Below are positions 1 through 8,835 of a DNA stretch of 16,834 nucleotides, piece after piece. The notes beneath the pieces were generated by a model. It worked only from the letters and a program-made list of their open reading frames with translations. It did no database searches and was not told the origin of the DNA. How positions within the stretch are numbered: position 1 is the first letter of the stretch; every line of letters starts with the position of its first letter. The DNA comes from Bondarzewia mesenterica (lineage: Eukaryota > Basidiomycota > Agaricomycetes > Russulales > Bondarzewiaceae): the NCBI GenBank assembly GCA_004802705.1, contig SGPL01000621.1:1298-18131 (forward strand), given 5' to 3'. The position numbers and the translations under genes are program-made.

Positions 1-190
1 TCTCCNTNACCCAGCACCCCNCTNCCTCNTNNTTCTAACANGANAGAGCNTCTCCCTTGCCCAGCACCNCCCGGCTCCATNNTTNGAACANNATGNGGTG
101 TNGCACTCACCCACCATGCCCATTGCTCTNTCGTTCNAACACGATGGGGNGTCTCCCTCACNCAGCACCCCCTGCCCCATCNTTNCAACA
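1..190. repeat. ~50-bp tandem repeat, about four degenerate units
   Basis: Units begin near 1, 51, 101 and 152, each with the pattern TCTCCCT-CACCCAGCACC, then a C-rich stretch, then a TT-AACA block and a GATG-GG-tract. The spacing is 49-51 bp. Many positions are N, so identity between units cannot be measured well. The array probably continues to the left of the window. Open frames running through it are low-complexity Pro/His/Ser translations and are not treated as genes. Confidence 0.7.
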
Positions 191-248
191 TGTATGTTCA
201 TCCCACTCCTCATCAATTATATCTGACATTACTGCCTTTATATTGTGA

Positions 249-1184
249 GCATTCTCATNCTCACCCCCCATACACACAGCCTCCTATGTCATCAAGAANG
301 CCGTCGCCTTCCTGTCCACTCTGCCCTCAGATGGGCTTTNCAATGNNTTCGGCCCNAGCATCATCTCGCCCTCCTGGCTATTGTCTANCAACAGCAACAA
401 CAGCNCATNCTCNGTGCTTNANGAGCTNTGCTCTGTGACTTCNATGAACTCNNGGGNTGATGAGTTTGACATTCACACACTNGATTATCTGGGATTGGAT
501 GAGAGCCATCACAGGCCACCCCCCACAGTGATNATCTCAGAGTTGTGCAATCAGGCATAGGCNGTCATNNCTGGGAATCTGTCCAATCCACCNCGCATNT
601 GNNCCACGACAGTCTCGCACCNATATCGCCAGATGTNGATGTCGACCGGTTCACTGTTGTNGACCCCAAATGCNGAGGAGGAGGAGGACATGTACGAGCA
701 GTCNTACGGCCATCAGNGTCTCGATGCGTATGCTGAATCCCTNGTGCCAAACAGCTATTTCTCATCATNNTATGTCACCAAGGGATTCAGGCAGAGTGAT
801 CATCTCAGTGCTAACCTCANCANCAGCTGCCAGTGAGCCATCTCTNTNGGGATACTTGATGATCTGTCCCACTTGCATCNTCGTGCAGCAGCCNCTGCTG
901 CTGCNGCCCTNGTGCAGTTGCTCTACNAGTCCATNAGCCAGATGCCTTTGTATACCAGTGCCNTGAGCNGCCAGATCGGCANGCTCGGAGGTATCTTGAA
1001 GACGGAGAAGGTCGCTGGTGGTCNNGCNGGCATGTNNCCCANAGTTCTTGTTTNNAACGGAGAGCTCAGAGCCACGAGATCCTCNCNGTACTTGCTTGNC
1101 CCAGGTCAGACTGGCCANATCAGCAAGGCAATTGAAGCNGTNTCGGAAGCTGAGCTATACTGCATGCTCTNTGTTGCTCGCTAG
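249..1184 (+). pseudogene. Unrecognised protein-coding relic, one frame with two internal stops
   Basis: A single reading frame (codons starting at positions divisible by 3) stays protein-like from 249 to a TAG at 1182-1184. It is broken only by TAG at 558-560 and TGA at 834-836. Readable pieces include ASYVIKNAVAFLSTLPSDGL after a CACACAG acceptor-like site near 280, DEFDIHTLDYLGLDESHH, an acidic EEEEDMYEQ, DAYAES-VPNSYF, QMPLYTSA, LGGILKTEKVAGG and SKAIE--SEAELYCML. About one base in twenty is N, which hides many residues. The two stops could be decay, or could lie in unmodelled introns whose length is a multiple of three. A good acceptor (polypyrimidine then TTTCAG, near 1252) follows the last stop, so a final short exon is possible. 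I do not recognise the family, and no transposase or reverse-transcriptase motif is visible. Confidence 0.45.
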
Positions 1185-1563
1185 GTCCGCACACATATGA
1201 TATTTCTCGTCNGTCTATGGNGTCCTCACNCCTCTTTCTCTTGCTTNATTTCAGTCTCTCCGAACGAGCTAACTAGCAGTCAAAGTGACAGATAAGCAGT
1301 GTACTANGTATTATTTTACTTTACTAACTTANATGTTGCAAAATTATAAGGGGTATTTCATATTTAATTCAATATTTATTTAATTTAAGAGTCTGATTGA
1401 GATTTAGAGTAAGTTAAAAAGATGTGGGAATNNTTCATGCCNTGCAACGCAGTGGCCCTCTNNTAACAAGTGAAGTCCATGCATGGCCAGTTTACAAATG
1501 AGGGCATCCATGATACTGATTAGTAGATTCACAGTGCTTATAAGACACCATAGAAATCTTCTT
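1185..1563. other. AT-rich spacer without a gene
   Basis: The stretch lies between the 3' end of the unrecognised plus-strand frame and the 3' side of the Argonaute relic on the minus strand. Positions 1300-1430 are strongly AT-rich with runs such as TATTTAATTCAATATTTATTTAA. No continuation of the Argonaute Mid or PIWI domain is readable here on the minus strand. Confidence 0.5.
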
Positions 1564-3000
1564 TTGGCCAGATTGAATGACGTTCATTTCTCCTGCCAAA
1601 ACGAGAGCACTGCACTTTGTAAAGAGGACTAAGATGGGGTGGGGTGGATGGCAGTCACTCGTCGCCATCGCTGTTATCATTGTTTCTCTTCCCTTATTAT
1701 ATCCTCATACATTTCGTGATGGGTACTGAAGCCTCTTTGTCTGAAGGTAGTGTTCCTTGGGTGCGCACCCTGTTAAAAAAATTCTGCTGATTGTCATCTG
1801 AATGNCACTTACTTCCACCATTATCTNCTCNNCATCCTTTTCAAATGTGTACAATCCTGCTCNAGGGNTNATATTCTTGATCGGACGAGATCACTGACTA
1901 GGACCTGCAAAAATGATTGTNATNACCCAGACCTTCTTCAGTGTAGCCTTCAGCAGCGTCCATTGATGGCCTGAGCATTGAGATCAGTTAGATCCCAAAT
2001 ATTTCAAATTTGAAGGAATTCTTGAGCNAAATTGATCAACNGTTGTCCTGCATAACTATTCACAGCATTAATTACTGGTAATGATAAGACNTAGTACCAA
2101 TGAAGGACTCANACAGCAGTNATCGTGGTGTTGACATTCATGATCATCTTCNCAATAGTAGGATAGACAGATCATGAGCAAAATCAATGAATGTTAAGAC
2201 AGATATCTTACTGNTAAAAACTGNNCCATAATTCGATACTGNNACCAATATTCTGGCTGCCTNTGGATGCGAAGATGGAATGGACATTGTATGTCAGCTG
2301 CACCCTAGGATAGAGGTGAGAGGTGGTATCAGAGCCAGATGAACAACCAATCATACTTATATCATCGATATCTGCCTCAAGAAGAGTTGTAATATGTTGA
2401 TCACGAGGGTTGCCTCTTAGACACTGACCTTGCCTTNTANAATGCTCTTTAACAAGCTGACTCAGGNNGACAATGATGGCAGCATTTGCCTTCAGCATTG
2501 TAAAAGAAAAACGGAAAAAAACACATACCNCTAGTCAAGTTAACCATGTATATTCNCCTCGCAGAGTTGNGGTTCTCTGACAACTGGACCTCATGCTGCA
2601 GAACAGTTCAACATAAGACATGGCTGATATTCTATCAAATCTGATCACCTGTCCTCCAGGGCTGAGATCTCACACTGCATAAAGATTCTTTTTGCTGTCA
2701 AATGCAGCATGAGGCTGAAAAAGCTGTGGGGCAACCATGGTCTGCAACATGTCGATGAGTTCTATTCAATGATGCATTTGTGGGATATCTGGATTGATGA
2801 CTGTGCACAAACACATATCACAAAACNAATGACATGCTCATCTGTTTCCTGCACTTANCGACTNAATAATATTCATCAGAGACAGTGAAGAGCTTAACTT
2901 AACTCANNATNATACCATCGTAGTGATATAACTTTNTGTTGNGGAGNNATTTGATCACAAATGTNTTGGTGCAGAGAGGTACGANNGTGCCAAAGTGCTG
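1564..3000 (-). pseudogene. Argonaute-like pseudogene: N, L1, PAZ and start of L2; Mid-PIWI missing
   Basis: Read on the minus strand from 3000 downward, ordered pieces match fungal Argonaute. The N-domain start is FGTxVPLCTxTFVIK and KLYHYD (2920-3000). After an intron at 2801-2915 (GT...CACAG) the frame resumes as VINPDIPQ, ELIDMLQTMVAPQLFQ and AAFDSKKNLYAV. The L1 linker is seen as LSQLVKEH, then YNVHSIFAS-GSQNIG-SIELW after a likely intron at 2305-2428, then KMIMNVNTTITAV (2113-2150). PAZ and beyond show AQEFLQI, AGLYTFEKD (1813-1860), HYLQTKRLQYPSRNV (1705-1758) and ALVLAGEMNVIQSGQ (about 1564-1607), the last matching the usual PAEL--V-PGQ segment. In-frame stops at 2766-2768, 2670-2672 and 2004-2006 break it; the last two sit where the family has Arg. 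In life the protein would bind small RNAs for gene silencing. This copy is dead and lacks the slicer half. Confidence 0.78.
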
Positions 3001-4430
3001 TCTGNACATCATTGAGAATCANAACATGGATNGAGAGTATAATGGCAGAAATAATCATAGACAGAGAAAGGGGGACAAANAACAAAGGAGGGGGGCAGAT
3101 TAGATGGGGTCTTGATATGAGAGANGCACTGGTCAGTGAGTCATACACGTGTCTATAGGCTATGAAGTCGAAGTCTAAGAGTGTGGGTGAGGATGGGCGG
3201 GCACAGAGTCAGAGGGGCATGAGCATATCAAGTCTGCGATGCACCATCAAATCTAGTCATATAGGCAATGCCAAAGCTATTTGACAAGACCTGCAAAATG
3301 ATGACAATTTTCACAGGCATAAGAGTGATGTTGAAAGTATGTTAGAACTTAGGACACACCTCTCCCCAACTATAGGGCTCAAAATGTTTCGAAAAGATGG
3401 CTGAGATACTGTAGAGGGGGCATAGAACGAGACAAATGAGACAGACTCAATATAGTCACCCGATGATTTGGGCATGGGTGTCAGTTTACATGCCTGAATG
3501 GAAAATTGCACATCGCGGCGATAGTCGCAAGGTTGTCATTGAGGGGGTTGGTCACACTCAGGAAGCACTGACTGTGTCAGCTTGTACCTTGCTTGCAGTG
3601 GAGGTTTTTTTTTGCATGTTTAACAGTGTGAATCAACTGGACGATACTAATTCGATGTAGTAGTAATACATGGATATAAAATGAATCGTGGCGGGGGGTC
3701 TGCTTCTTTTCTGCAGACTCCTCGCCAAGTCGACTAAGAATTGATGGCCGTATCTGCTCATCTGAAGTCCTTGGTTGCAATGAAGAGTTGCTTGATGAAG
3801 CTGATGACACTATGGATGGTGGCTTAGAGCTTAGGATAGATGTTGCTGAACTTGAAGGTGGTCAGATGCTGGTACTACCCATGTGCAGCTGAGGAACACA
3901 AGTGTGGATCTTTTGTTCGAGGTTCTTCACTCATGCTCTCATTTCTGACACCATCTGCATGCCCCTATTCTTTAACATGATCAGAGGAACAGAATTCACC
4001 ATGTTCGATGATATCAGTGACATCGACGTGCAAGGTGAGGGGCGCGTGAGTGTGGTGTGTAGTGGCACAGATGTAGGAGTCAAGAAAGAGGGCACTGTAG
4101 TAGATTGGGAAGGGAACGGTGAAGCCTGGGTAGTGGATAGCTTGGCCTGTGAGGTAAAGCCGGCCTTCCAGAGTAAGGCTGATTGACCTGCATCTTTGTT
4201 GAGAGGAGAAGTAAGTGGGCAGGGCATTGCTGTGGTGTATTGAGAGTGACTGCAGTAGTTTGCATCTGACATTAATCAGTAGTTGTCAGCGTCAATTTCT
4301 GCGATGCATCTGAGTTGAAGTGCACAAAACAAACACAGAATTGCCTTCGAATCGCTCATCATCGAAGTCACACTGCAGGCATTTGTAAATGTTCAAAAAA
4401 AATCAATTGACTCAGAGTATCAATGGCTCT
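3001..4430. other. Unresolved repeat-like DNA, no supported gene
   Basis: Ns stop at about 3125 and the sequence stays CpG-poor. Short open frames occur on both strands but none carries a recognisable domain. The most protein-like is a plus-strand frame ending at TGA 3890-3892, with DGRICSSEVLGCNEELLDEA and GGLELRIDVAELEGGQM. It has no ATG near its 5' end, so it could be an exon or a relic. By position, the part between 3900 and 4430 should hold the C-terminal end of the upstream Argonaute copy if that copy was once complete, but I could not read it with confidence. Confidence 0.4.
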
Positions 4431-4431
4431 G

Positions 4432-4850
4432 TTATTCACAGTTCACGTGGAACCTTCACCGGTAAGTGCTGCATGACTGTAGAGGACACATTCACAACCC
4501 ACTTCAGCAGTGCATGCAGATAAATGTTAGTTACGGGCACTTGAAAAAGTAAAAACTGGGAACACACCTGAATGCACATGTTATCACACTTTGTCAGATG
4601 AAAACAATGGGGAACACGAGTACTCCCAGTCACCTGACCCCTTCCATAATGCACAGACTCCTCAGAGAGTTCCATTCAAAAAAAAGCATCCTGACAAATG
4701 CAAATGCCATTGGATGCCAGCTATCAGCATGACAGCTGGCATAAATTCATTGCAATGAATGCACCTCAGTCCACAAACACCAGCTGTCAGTGAGACAACT
4801 GATGTGAGTGCTGGCATCTTGACATGAGTAAAACACATACATTCCATGTC
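4432..4850 (-). pseudogene. Possible PIWI-domain relic of a second Argonaute copy
   Basis: On the minus strand, 4716-4826 reads THVKMPALTSVVS followed about twenty residues later by MPAVMLIAG. This resembles the PIWI stretch with the first catalytic Asp region (THP...PS-TS-V-S) and the later PR-E-I-DL. Some thirty residues on, at about 4625-4650, a damaged segment lies where the family has a GVSEG motif. Then 4480-4540 reads CP, stop, LTFICMHC, stop, SGL, stop, MCPLQ. The family has a conserved LTFI--GKRHH-R-FP here, and the two TGA codons at 4504-4506 and 4492-4494 fall exactly on the two Arg positions. Pieces lie in different frames, so indels or introns intervene. The catalytic Asp is not preserved. 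This is weaker than the N-PAZ relic and rests on spaced short matches. The piece lies 5' of the N-PAZ relic in transcription order. Confidence 0.48.
4714..4742. repeat. Short inverted repeat (9-bp arms)
   Basis: ATGCCAGCT at 4714-4722 is followed by an 11-nt loop and its perfect reverse complement AGCTGGCAT at 4734-4742. It lies inside the possible PIWI relic. It may be a chance hairpin; nothing links it to a function. Confidence 0.4.
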
Positions 4851-5059
4851 ACCGTAGTTACAATCAAAGGTCGTATGACTGTCATGACTCCTGTGTCATT
4901 ATCTTATCTTTCAGTGATGGCCGGTTGATGACAGATAAACTTTCAGCCACAATTATAACCCAGGGAGAGACTTTGCAAGCAAGGTAATTTTAGAGCTCCT
5001 CTTGAAGCATGTGAACTGCTGGTGTGACTGTGCAATGCTTGGATAGATGGGCTCAATCT

Positions 5060-5400
5060 TCTAATATCGAGCGGGATGGATACTGATCGAGCGCGCTCAT
5101 GGACCAGATTATACTAGATTTGAGTGGATAGAGGTGGATAGATATAGATCAGAGGTGAACAATTTCTATGTAGATCTAGCTAGATGAAGATGAATTGCCC
5201 AAGATTTAGCAAGATCGAGCAGTGCAGTCAATCTATGAATATCTTGCACNNATTTGTCAGATCTTGCAATATCGAGNGACTGTGAGATCTCNCAANATCT
5301 NGAANAATNTACAAAGATCTTGNAATATCAGGATATATAGAGCAATATCTACACAAATNGTGCTATATATTNCAAGATATGGTANAANNACNTATTTTNG
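5060..5400. repeat. AT-rich degenerate repeat with AGATCTTG/AATATC motifs
   Basis: Variants of AGATCTTGCAATATC recur (about 5260 and 5315, with weaker forms near 5236, 5285 and 5365), mixed with TAGATCTAGCTAGATG, GATAGATATAGATC and GATCGAG words. Ns reappear from 5250 to 5400. No clean period or terminal repeat is seen. It looks like a decayed satellite or the edge of a collapsed repeat. The open frame crossing it has no recognisable protein. Confidence 0.5.
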
Positions 5401-5429
5401 TTCTTTTTTGTCCAATGGGGACCTTCATA

Positions 5430-5728
5430 CAGACCACGGCTTCTGCCAGACAACACTCGGAGTGTTACTCGGCGAATACGAATAGTCCGGTGCCATCCAT
5501 CCGGTGCGTCGATTCTCAATTGTCTTGGGCGTTATTTGACTGGTGCGAAGTAGTGACAGCTCGGTATTCAACATCAGTGCTGGATTTCAGTTGGTGGCAT
5601 TGCGGGCGTCAATGCTGCGGAACTCACAGACCACGGCTTTTTGCCAAGTGATCAAGGAAACACGACGCTCGGAGTGTTACTCCGTGAATAATCCAGTGCT
5701 TCATCCCGTGCGTCGATTCTCAATTGTC
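5430..5728 (+). repeat. Pair of ~100-bp direct repeats, about 100 bp apart
   Basis: Copy A is 5430-5524 and copy B is 5627-5728. Both begin CAGACCACGGCTT and share CTCGGAGTGTTACTC in the middle and GTGCGTCGATTCTCAATTGTC at the end. The interior differs by small insertions and substitutions: copy B carries extra bases after the first block and AATAATCCAGTGCTT where A has AATAGTCCGGTGCC. The copies mark the step from N-peppered, CpG-poor DNA to clean, CpG-rich DNA. Confidence 0.8.
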
Positions 5729-6746
5729 CAAAGTTCTGTATATATGTAGCTGCGTCATCGCCGCAAGCTTCCAATGGGTCGTGTGGGAGTTGAGTCAAAC
5801 AAACCCTCGAGAACCAATTGAAATCAATCAGGACGCCGAAAATGAAATACGCGGATCACGCCTCCTTCGAACAATTGCAGGGCCCTTTCAAATTCTGAGT
5901 CTATTTTGCAATTGAATGCGAACGACGCGGCTTCGCAGGCCTTCCAGTTCGCGAATCCTGTACACAATTCAGTCGCACCGGCCGATCGTGAGATCTAGAA
6001 GGGCAGATATTTAGCAGCTTCCGCGCCCCACACTATATGCTTACTAGACCGAGATGCCAGTTGGTCGACAGCATCTGTCCGGGATGACGTCAAAGCGCTC
6101 TCGACCTCCCCAGCAACTGCGAGTTGATCCTTTCGACCTTCTGTCGGATTTGACGGGCGCCGTCAATTACCGCCATCCCATCATCGCTGGATCAATGATG
6201 TCACAGCCAGAGCTCGAGGTTACATACCGAGAGGGAAGGCTGCGCGGGCGCAGCCACCGTGAGGAACATCAAGCAGTCCCGGTCAAGATGTTCACAAGCA
6301 TCATAATAGATTATATGTACGATATGGCCGTAGCGATCAGCACGGGTGGAGATGCAGTCCGTGCCGGGCTGCGAGAATGAAAGGTCTATACACGCGCCGC
6401 ATACCGTGATGGCCAGCCGTGTGCGCACGGGTGAGGGGTACGAGAGCAGAGGAGGGGGAGGAGATGGGGAGAGCATGAAAGCAGATCGAGGGGAGAGCGG
6501 AGGCGACGAATAAAGTTAGGAATGCGAAGACTGTAGAACCCAAACCCATCGACCAGCCGAAACGTCCCAAACGTATATAGTGCCTGCGGCGTAAGTAAAC
6601 CGACACCCGAGTGTAAAGTAAAAACGAAAGAAACATCATCTATGTTGTCTGTGGCGTGTGTATGTATGGTTGTTCGTCACGATGCATGTGCATGAGGGGC
6701 GTGCTCTGCCCAATGAGACTTGGGAATGGGTACGGGGTACGGGCAT
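5729..6746. other. Spacer with one weak open frame (6054-6380, plus)
   Basis: The stretch lies downstream of the 3' end of the minus-strand glutaredoxin-like gene. A plus-strand ATG frame at 6054-6380 would encode 108 residues (starts MPVGRQHLSG, ends AVRAGLRE). It has no recognisable domain, signal or membrane segment. A minus-strand frame at 6337-6639 has a hydrophobic segment (GLGSTVFAFLTLFVASALP) but starts only 108 nt past the stop of the glutaredoxin-like gene and may be its 3' untranslated region. AATAAA occurs at about 6509. I support no gene here. Confidence 0.35.
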
Positions 6747-7731
6747 TTATCGCCGGCCCTTCTTCTTCTTCTTGGCACCGTCTATCACGGCACCGGACTC
6801 TGCGACCATGCGTTTGAGCTCACCGCTTTCACTGAGCGCGCGAATGTCCTCGATGGTGCCTACTGGTTTGCCGCCGACGAGGAGGATGGGCAGGGTATCG
6901 GAAGATGTGAGACGGAAGAGCAAGGGCATGAGGACGTCGGCATCGGCTTTGTCGTGATGAGAGTACATATAAGCCGGAGAGGAAGCTTCGACGACGAAGA
7001 AACGTACCTCGCTGGTCGACCTCGAAGACCGTGGAGGAGGGACGTAACTTCATGTCGTAAATGAACTGCTTTATTTCGCGTGATACGGGAGAGTGAAGCT
7101 ACAGGAGACAAGTCACGTTGTGGCTTCGGAGAAAGACAAGGCGGGAATGTGCGCGACGCACCTTTGAGAAGAGGACGACAGGGTTGCGCGTCCAGACGTC
7201 GCTGACGACTTCATCCACTTCGGCTGTCGCTCTCGGGCTGCGCGTGTCAAAGTCGAGGACGAGCTGTGGGTCGATCGGAAGAGAAGGATCGACTGTCGAG
7301 GGAATAACATTTTGTGGCAAGGCGGCCATGAAGCTCGTGATGGCAGCGAGCTCCTGCGCGGTGTCCAGTGAGACTTGTGGACGCTCGTTGGGTGCTTGCC
7401 CTGCGGCCTTTCGATGCTTCAGGACATAGCTGTTCGCGACATGTCTCCACGTCGCCGTGTCATCGTTTGGGTGCTGTAACGGGATGGGTGTGACGAGGGT
7501 GGGTTGCGCGACGAGGAAGATGTACACGGAAACAGCTATGAGGGCGAAGAGGGCGAGGAAGGTGGTGCGTTGACGATTTTTACGGGGATGAATTATATCT
7601 ACGAGTGATGAGAGGGAGGAGCTGGGGGACAGGCGCGATGAAGAATCATGGATGACGGGAAGGGGAAGGGGGGAGGAAGGCGACATTGGAGAGGATAAAT
7701 GGCGTGCAGAGTCAGTGCGGCGATGGGCCAT
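6747..7731 (-). CDS. Membrane-anchored glutaredoxin-like protein lacking the catalytic Cys
   Basis: Three exons: 7731-7162, 7098-7008 and 6946-6747; introns are 63 and 61 nt. The 286-residue product has a Ser/Pro-rich cytosolic tail, one membrane anchor at about residues 57-75 preceded by a basic HPRKNRQR stretch, a linker, and a C-terminal glutaredoxin fold from about 183. The fold keeps the strand before the active site (PVVLFSK), the cis-Pro loop (TLP, 238-240) and a glycine turn (VGTIED). The architecture resembles yeast Grx6/Grx7 of the ER-Golgi lumen. The active site, CPYC or CPYS in the family, reads SPVS (193-196), so the nucleophilic Cys is replaced by Ser and thiol chemistry is unlikely. 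The protein ends in KKKKKGRR, which would be lumenal and so is not a cytosolic KKxx retrieval signal. ATG 7731 has a good ACCATGG context. However, a TATAAA lies only 15 nt upstream (7746-7751), so Met16 at 7686 may be the used start. Confidence 0.85.
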
Positions 7732-8518
7732 GGTCAAGGAGTGGGTTTATAAAGAGAGTGATTGGGTGATAGCAAGAACAAAGATTAGCAAGGGGGCCAG
7801 AAAATAGTGAACGTGGTCTACAATTCCAGTTGACTGCTCTCTTTTCGAATAAAAGCGCCAATTCATCTTTCCCGGTCCGGACATCGGACTTCCCCGATAA
7901 TTGCTCCATCCGACCACACGTACGTTACCACCGACCTTCCTTTGTCTCTCGGCCTTGCCCCCAGTTTTTATTTTGCTCTTCTTCTGCTCATTTAAAAAAA
8001 ATCGTGTAGGTCGAGATAACTTCCTTCATAGATAAATACACATGCACCTCCCCAGAAGGCTGTACAGCTGTCCGACGTCAACGTCAGCGGCACCGACCCT
8101 GATTCAAGTTCTGACATACATGGCAGTATCCTCGAGTAAATATAGTACGCAGTTGTAGAGATACGCAGTATGCCCACTGCAAGACGACGAATGGTTTTGT
8201 GGGGCCCACCAAACAACGAGATAGAGTCTTTTCAGAACGGCTCAATTCATCGCCCGCCGACAAACAACCTCGCAACGCGTGTGGCTCGTCTCGTCCGGTG
8301 CGCTTGCTACGCCACCAGTTCCCTTGGCATTCCGATCTACAAGCGAAAATTATGCTGGACGTCGAAGAAAAGGGTGAGACAGATCCCCATAGTTATCAAA
8401 AAATAAATCGGGTGAGTGAACGACTTTACTCATCGCGTGGAGCAGATTCAGAGGGAGTGATATAGTCCCGTATGTCAATGGCTTATATTTATCAGAGCGC
8501 CCCACTCGTAGCTAAAGA

Positions 8519-8576
8519 CGCGTTAAAATGGCATCTACTTGAAAGATCGCGTTAAAATGGCATCTACTTGAAAGAT
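8519..8576 (+). repeat. Perfect 29-bp tandem duplication
   Basis: CGCGTTAAAATGGCATCTAC plus CTTGAAAGAT-like remainder, 29 bp in all, occurs at 8519-8547 and again without any gap or mismatch at 8548-8576. The identity suggests a recent slippage or repair duplication, or an assembly artefact. It lies in the long spacer and touches no supported gene. Confidence 0.9.
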
Positions 8577-8670
8577 TGGCGCTGCTCCGCGTCATGTAGT
8601 TTAATCCCCCCCACCCCAGCTGGATAAAAGAAAAACTAACCATGCGGGCGGAGGCCGGGAAAACAATAAC

Positions 8671-8835
8671 ATGGCGGAAAAACATCCACGGTTGGATCTC
8701 CGGCGATTCAAACAACGCGGCTACCGCACGGCGGAACCAACGAAGACAACGTCTTCCCTCATCGACATCTTCCACAATCGTGCGCGTCGACGCATGGAAC
8801 CTTCCAACTTCCGCCGCACGCACAGACACTTCTAG
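8671..8835 (+). CDS. Short basic open frame, doubtful
   Basis: ATG at 8671 opens a 54-codon frame ending at TAG 8833-8835. The product is strongly basic (starts MAEKHPRLDLRRFKQRGY, ends SNFRRTHRHF). I do not recognise it. Two other frames are open over the same bases, so it could be chance in GC-rich DNA. It is recorded only because the surrounding spacer has no better candidate. Confidence 0.15.
   Translation: MAEKHPRLDLRRFKQRGYRTAEPTKTTSSLIDIFHNRARRRMEPSNFRRTHRHF

Noticed and set aside
1492..1680. 62-codon minus-strand frame starting MITAMATSDC
   Set aside because: It overlaps the last readable Argonaute block (GEMNVIQSGQ); the similarity belongs to that relic and the frame is not an independent gene.
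3902..4272. Open frames on both strands (plus 3902-4186, minus 3931-4272)
   Set aside because: No recognisable domain; the two frames are antisense to each other and the Ser/Thr/Pro-rich minus product is what random reading of this DNA gives.
4560..4680. VTGSTRVPH read as the GTSRP-H motif near the end of PIWI
   Set aside because: It lies in another frame at a place where spacing calls for the earlier GVSEG motif; the later LTFI...CPLQ block would then be out of order.
5222..5485. Plus-strand frame across the AT-rich N-containing repeat
   Set aside because: Composition is that of the repeat and many codons are N; no protein similarity.
6337..6639. Hydrophobic minus-strand frame faintly like the end of an amino-acid permease (LGRFGWSMGLGS)
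   Set aside because: Only about thirty residues, starts 108 nt past the stop of the glutaredoxin-like gene, and no further permease segment can be found.
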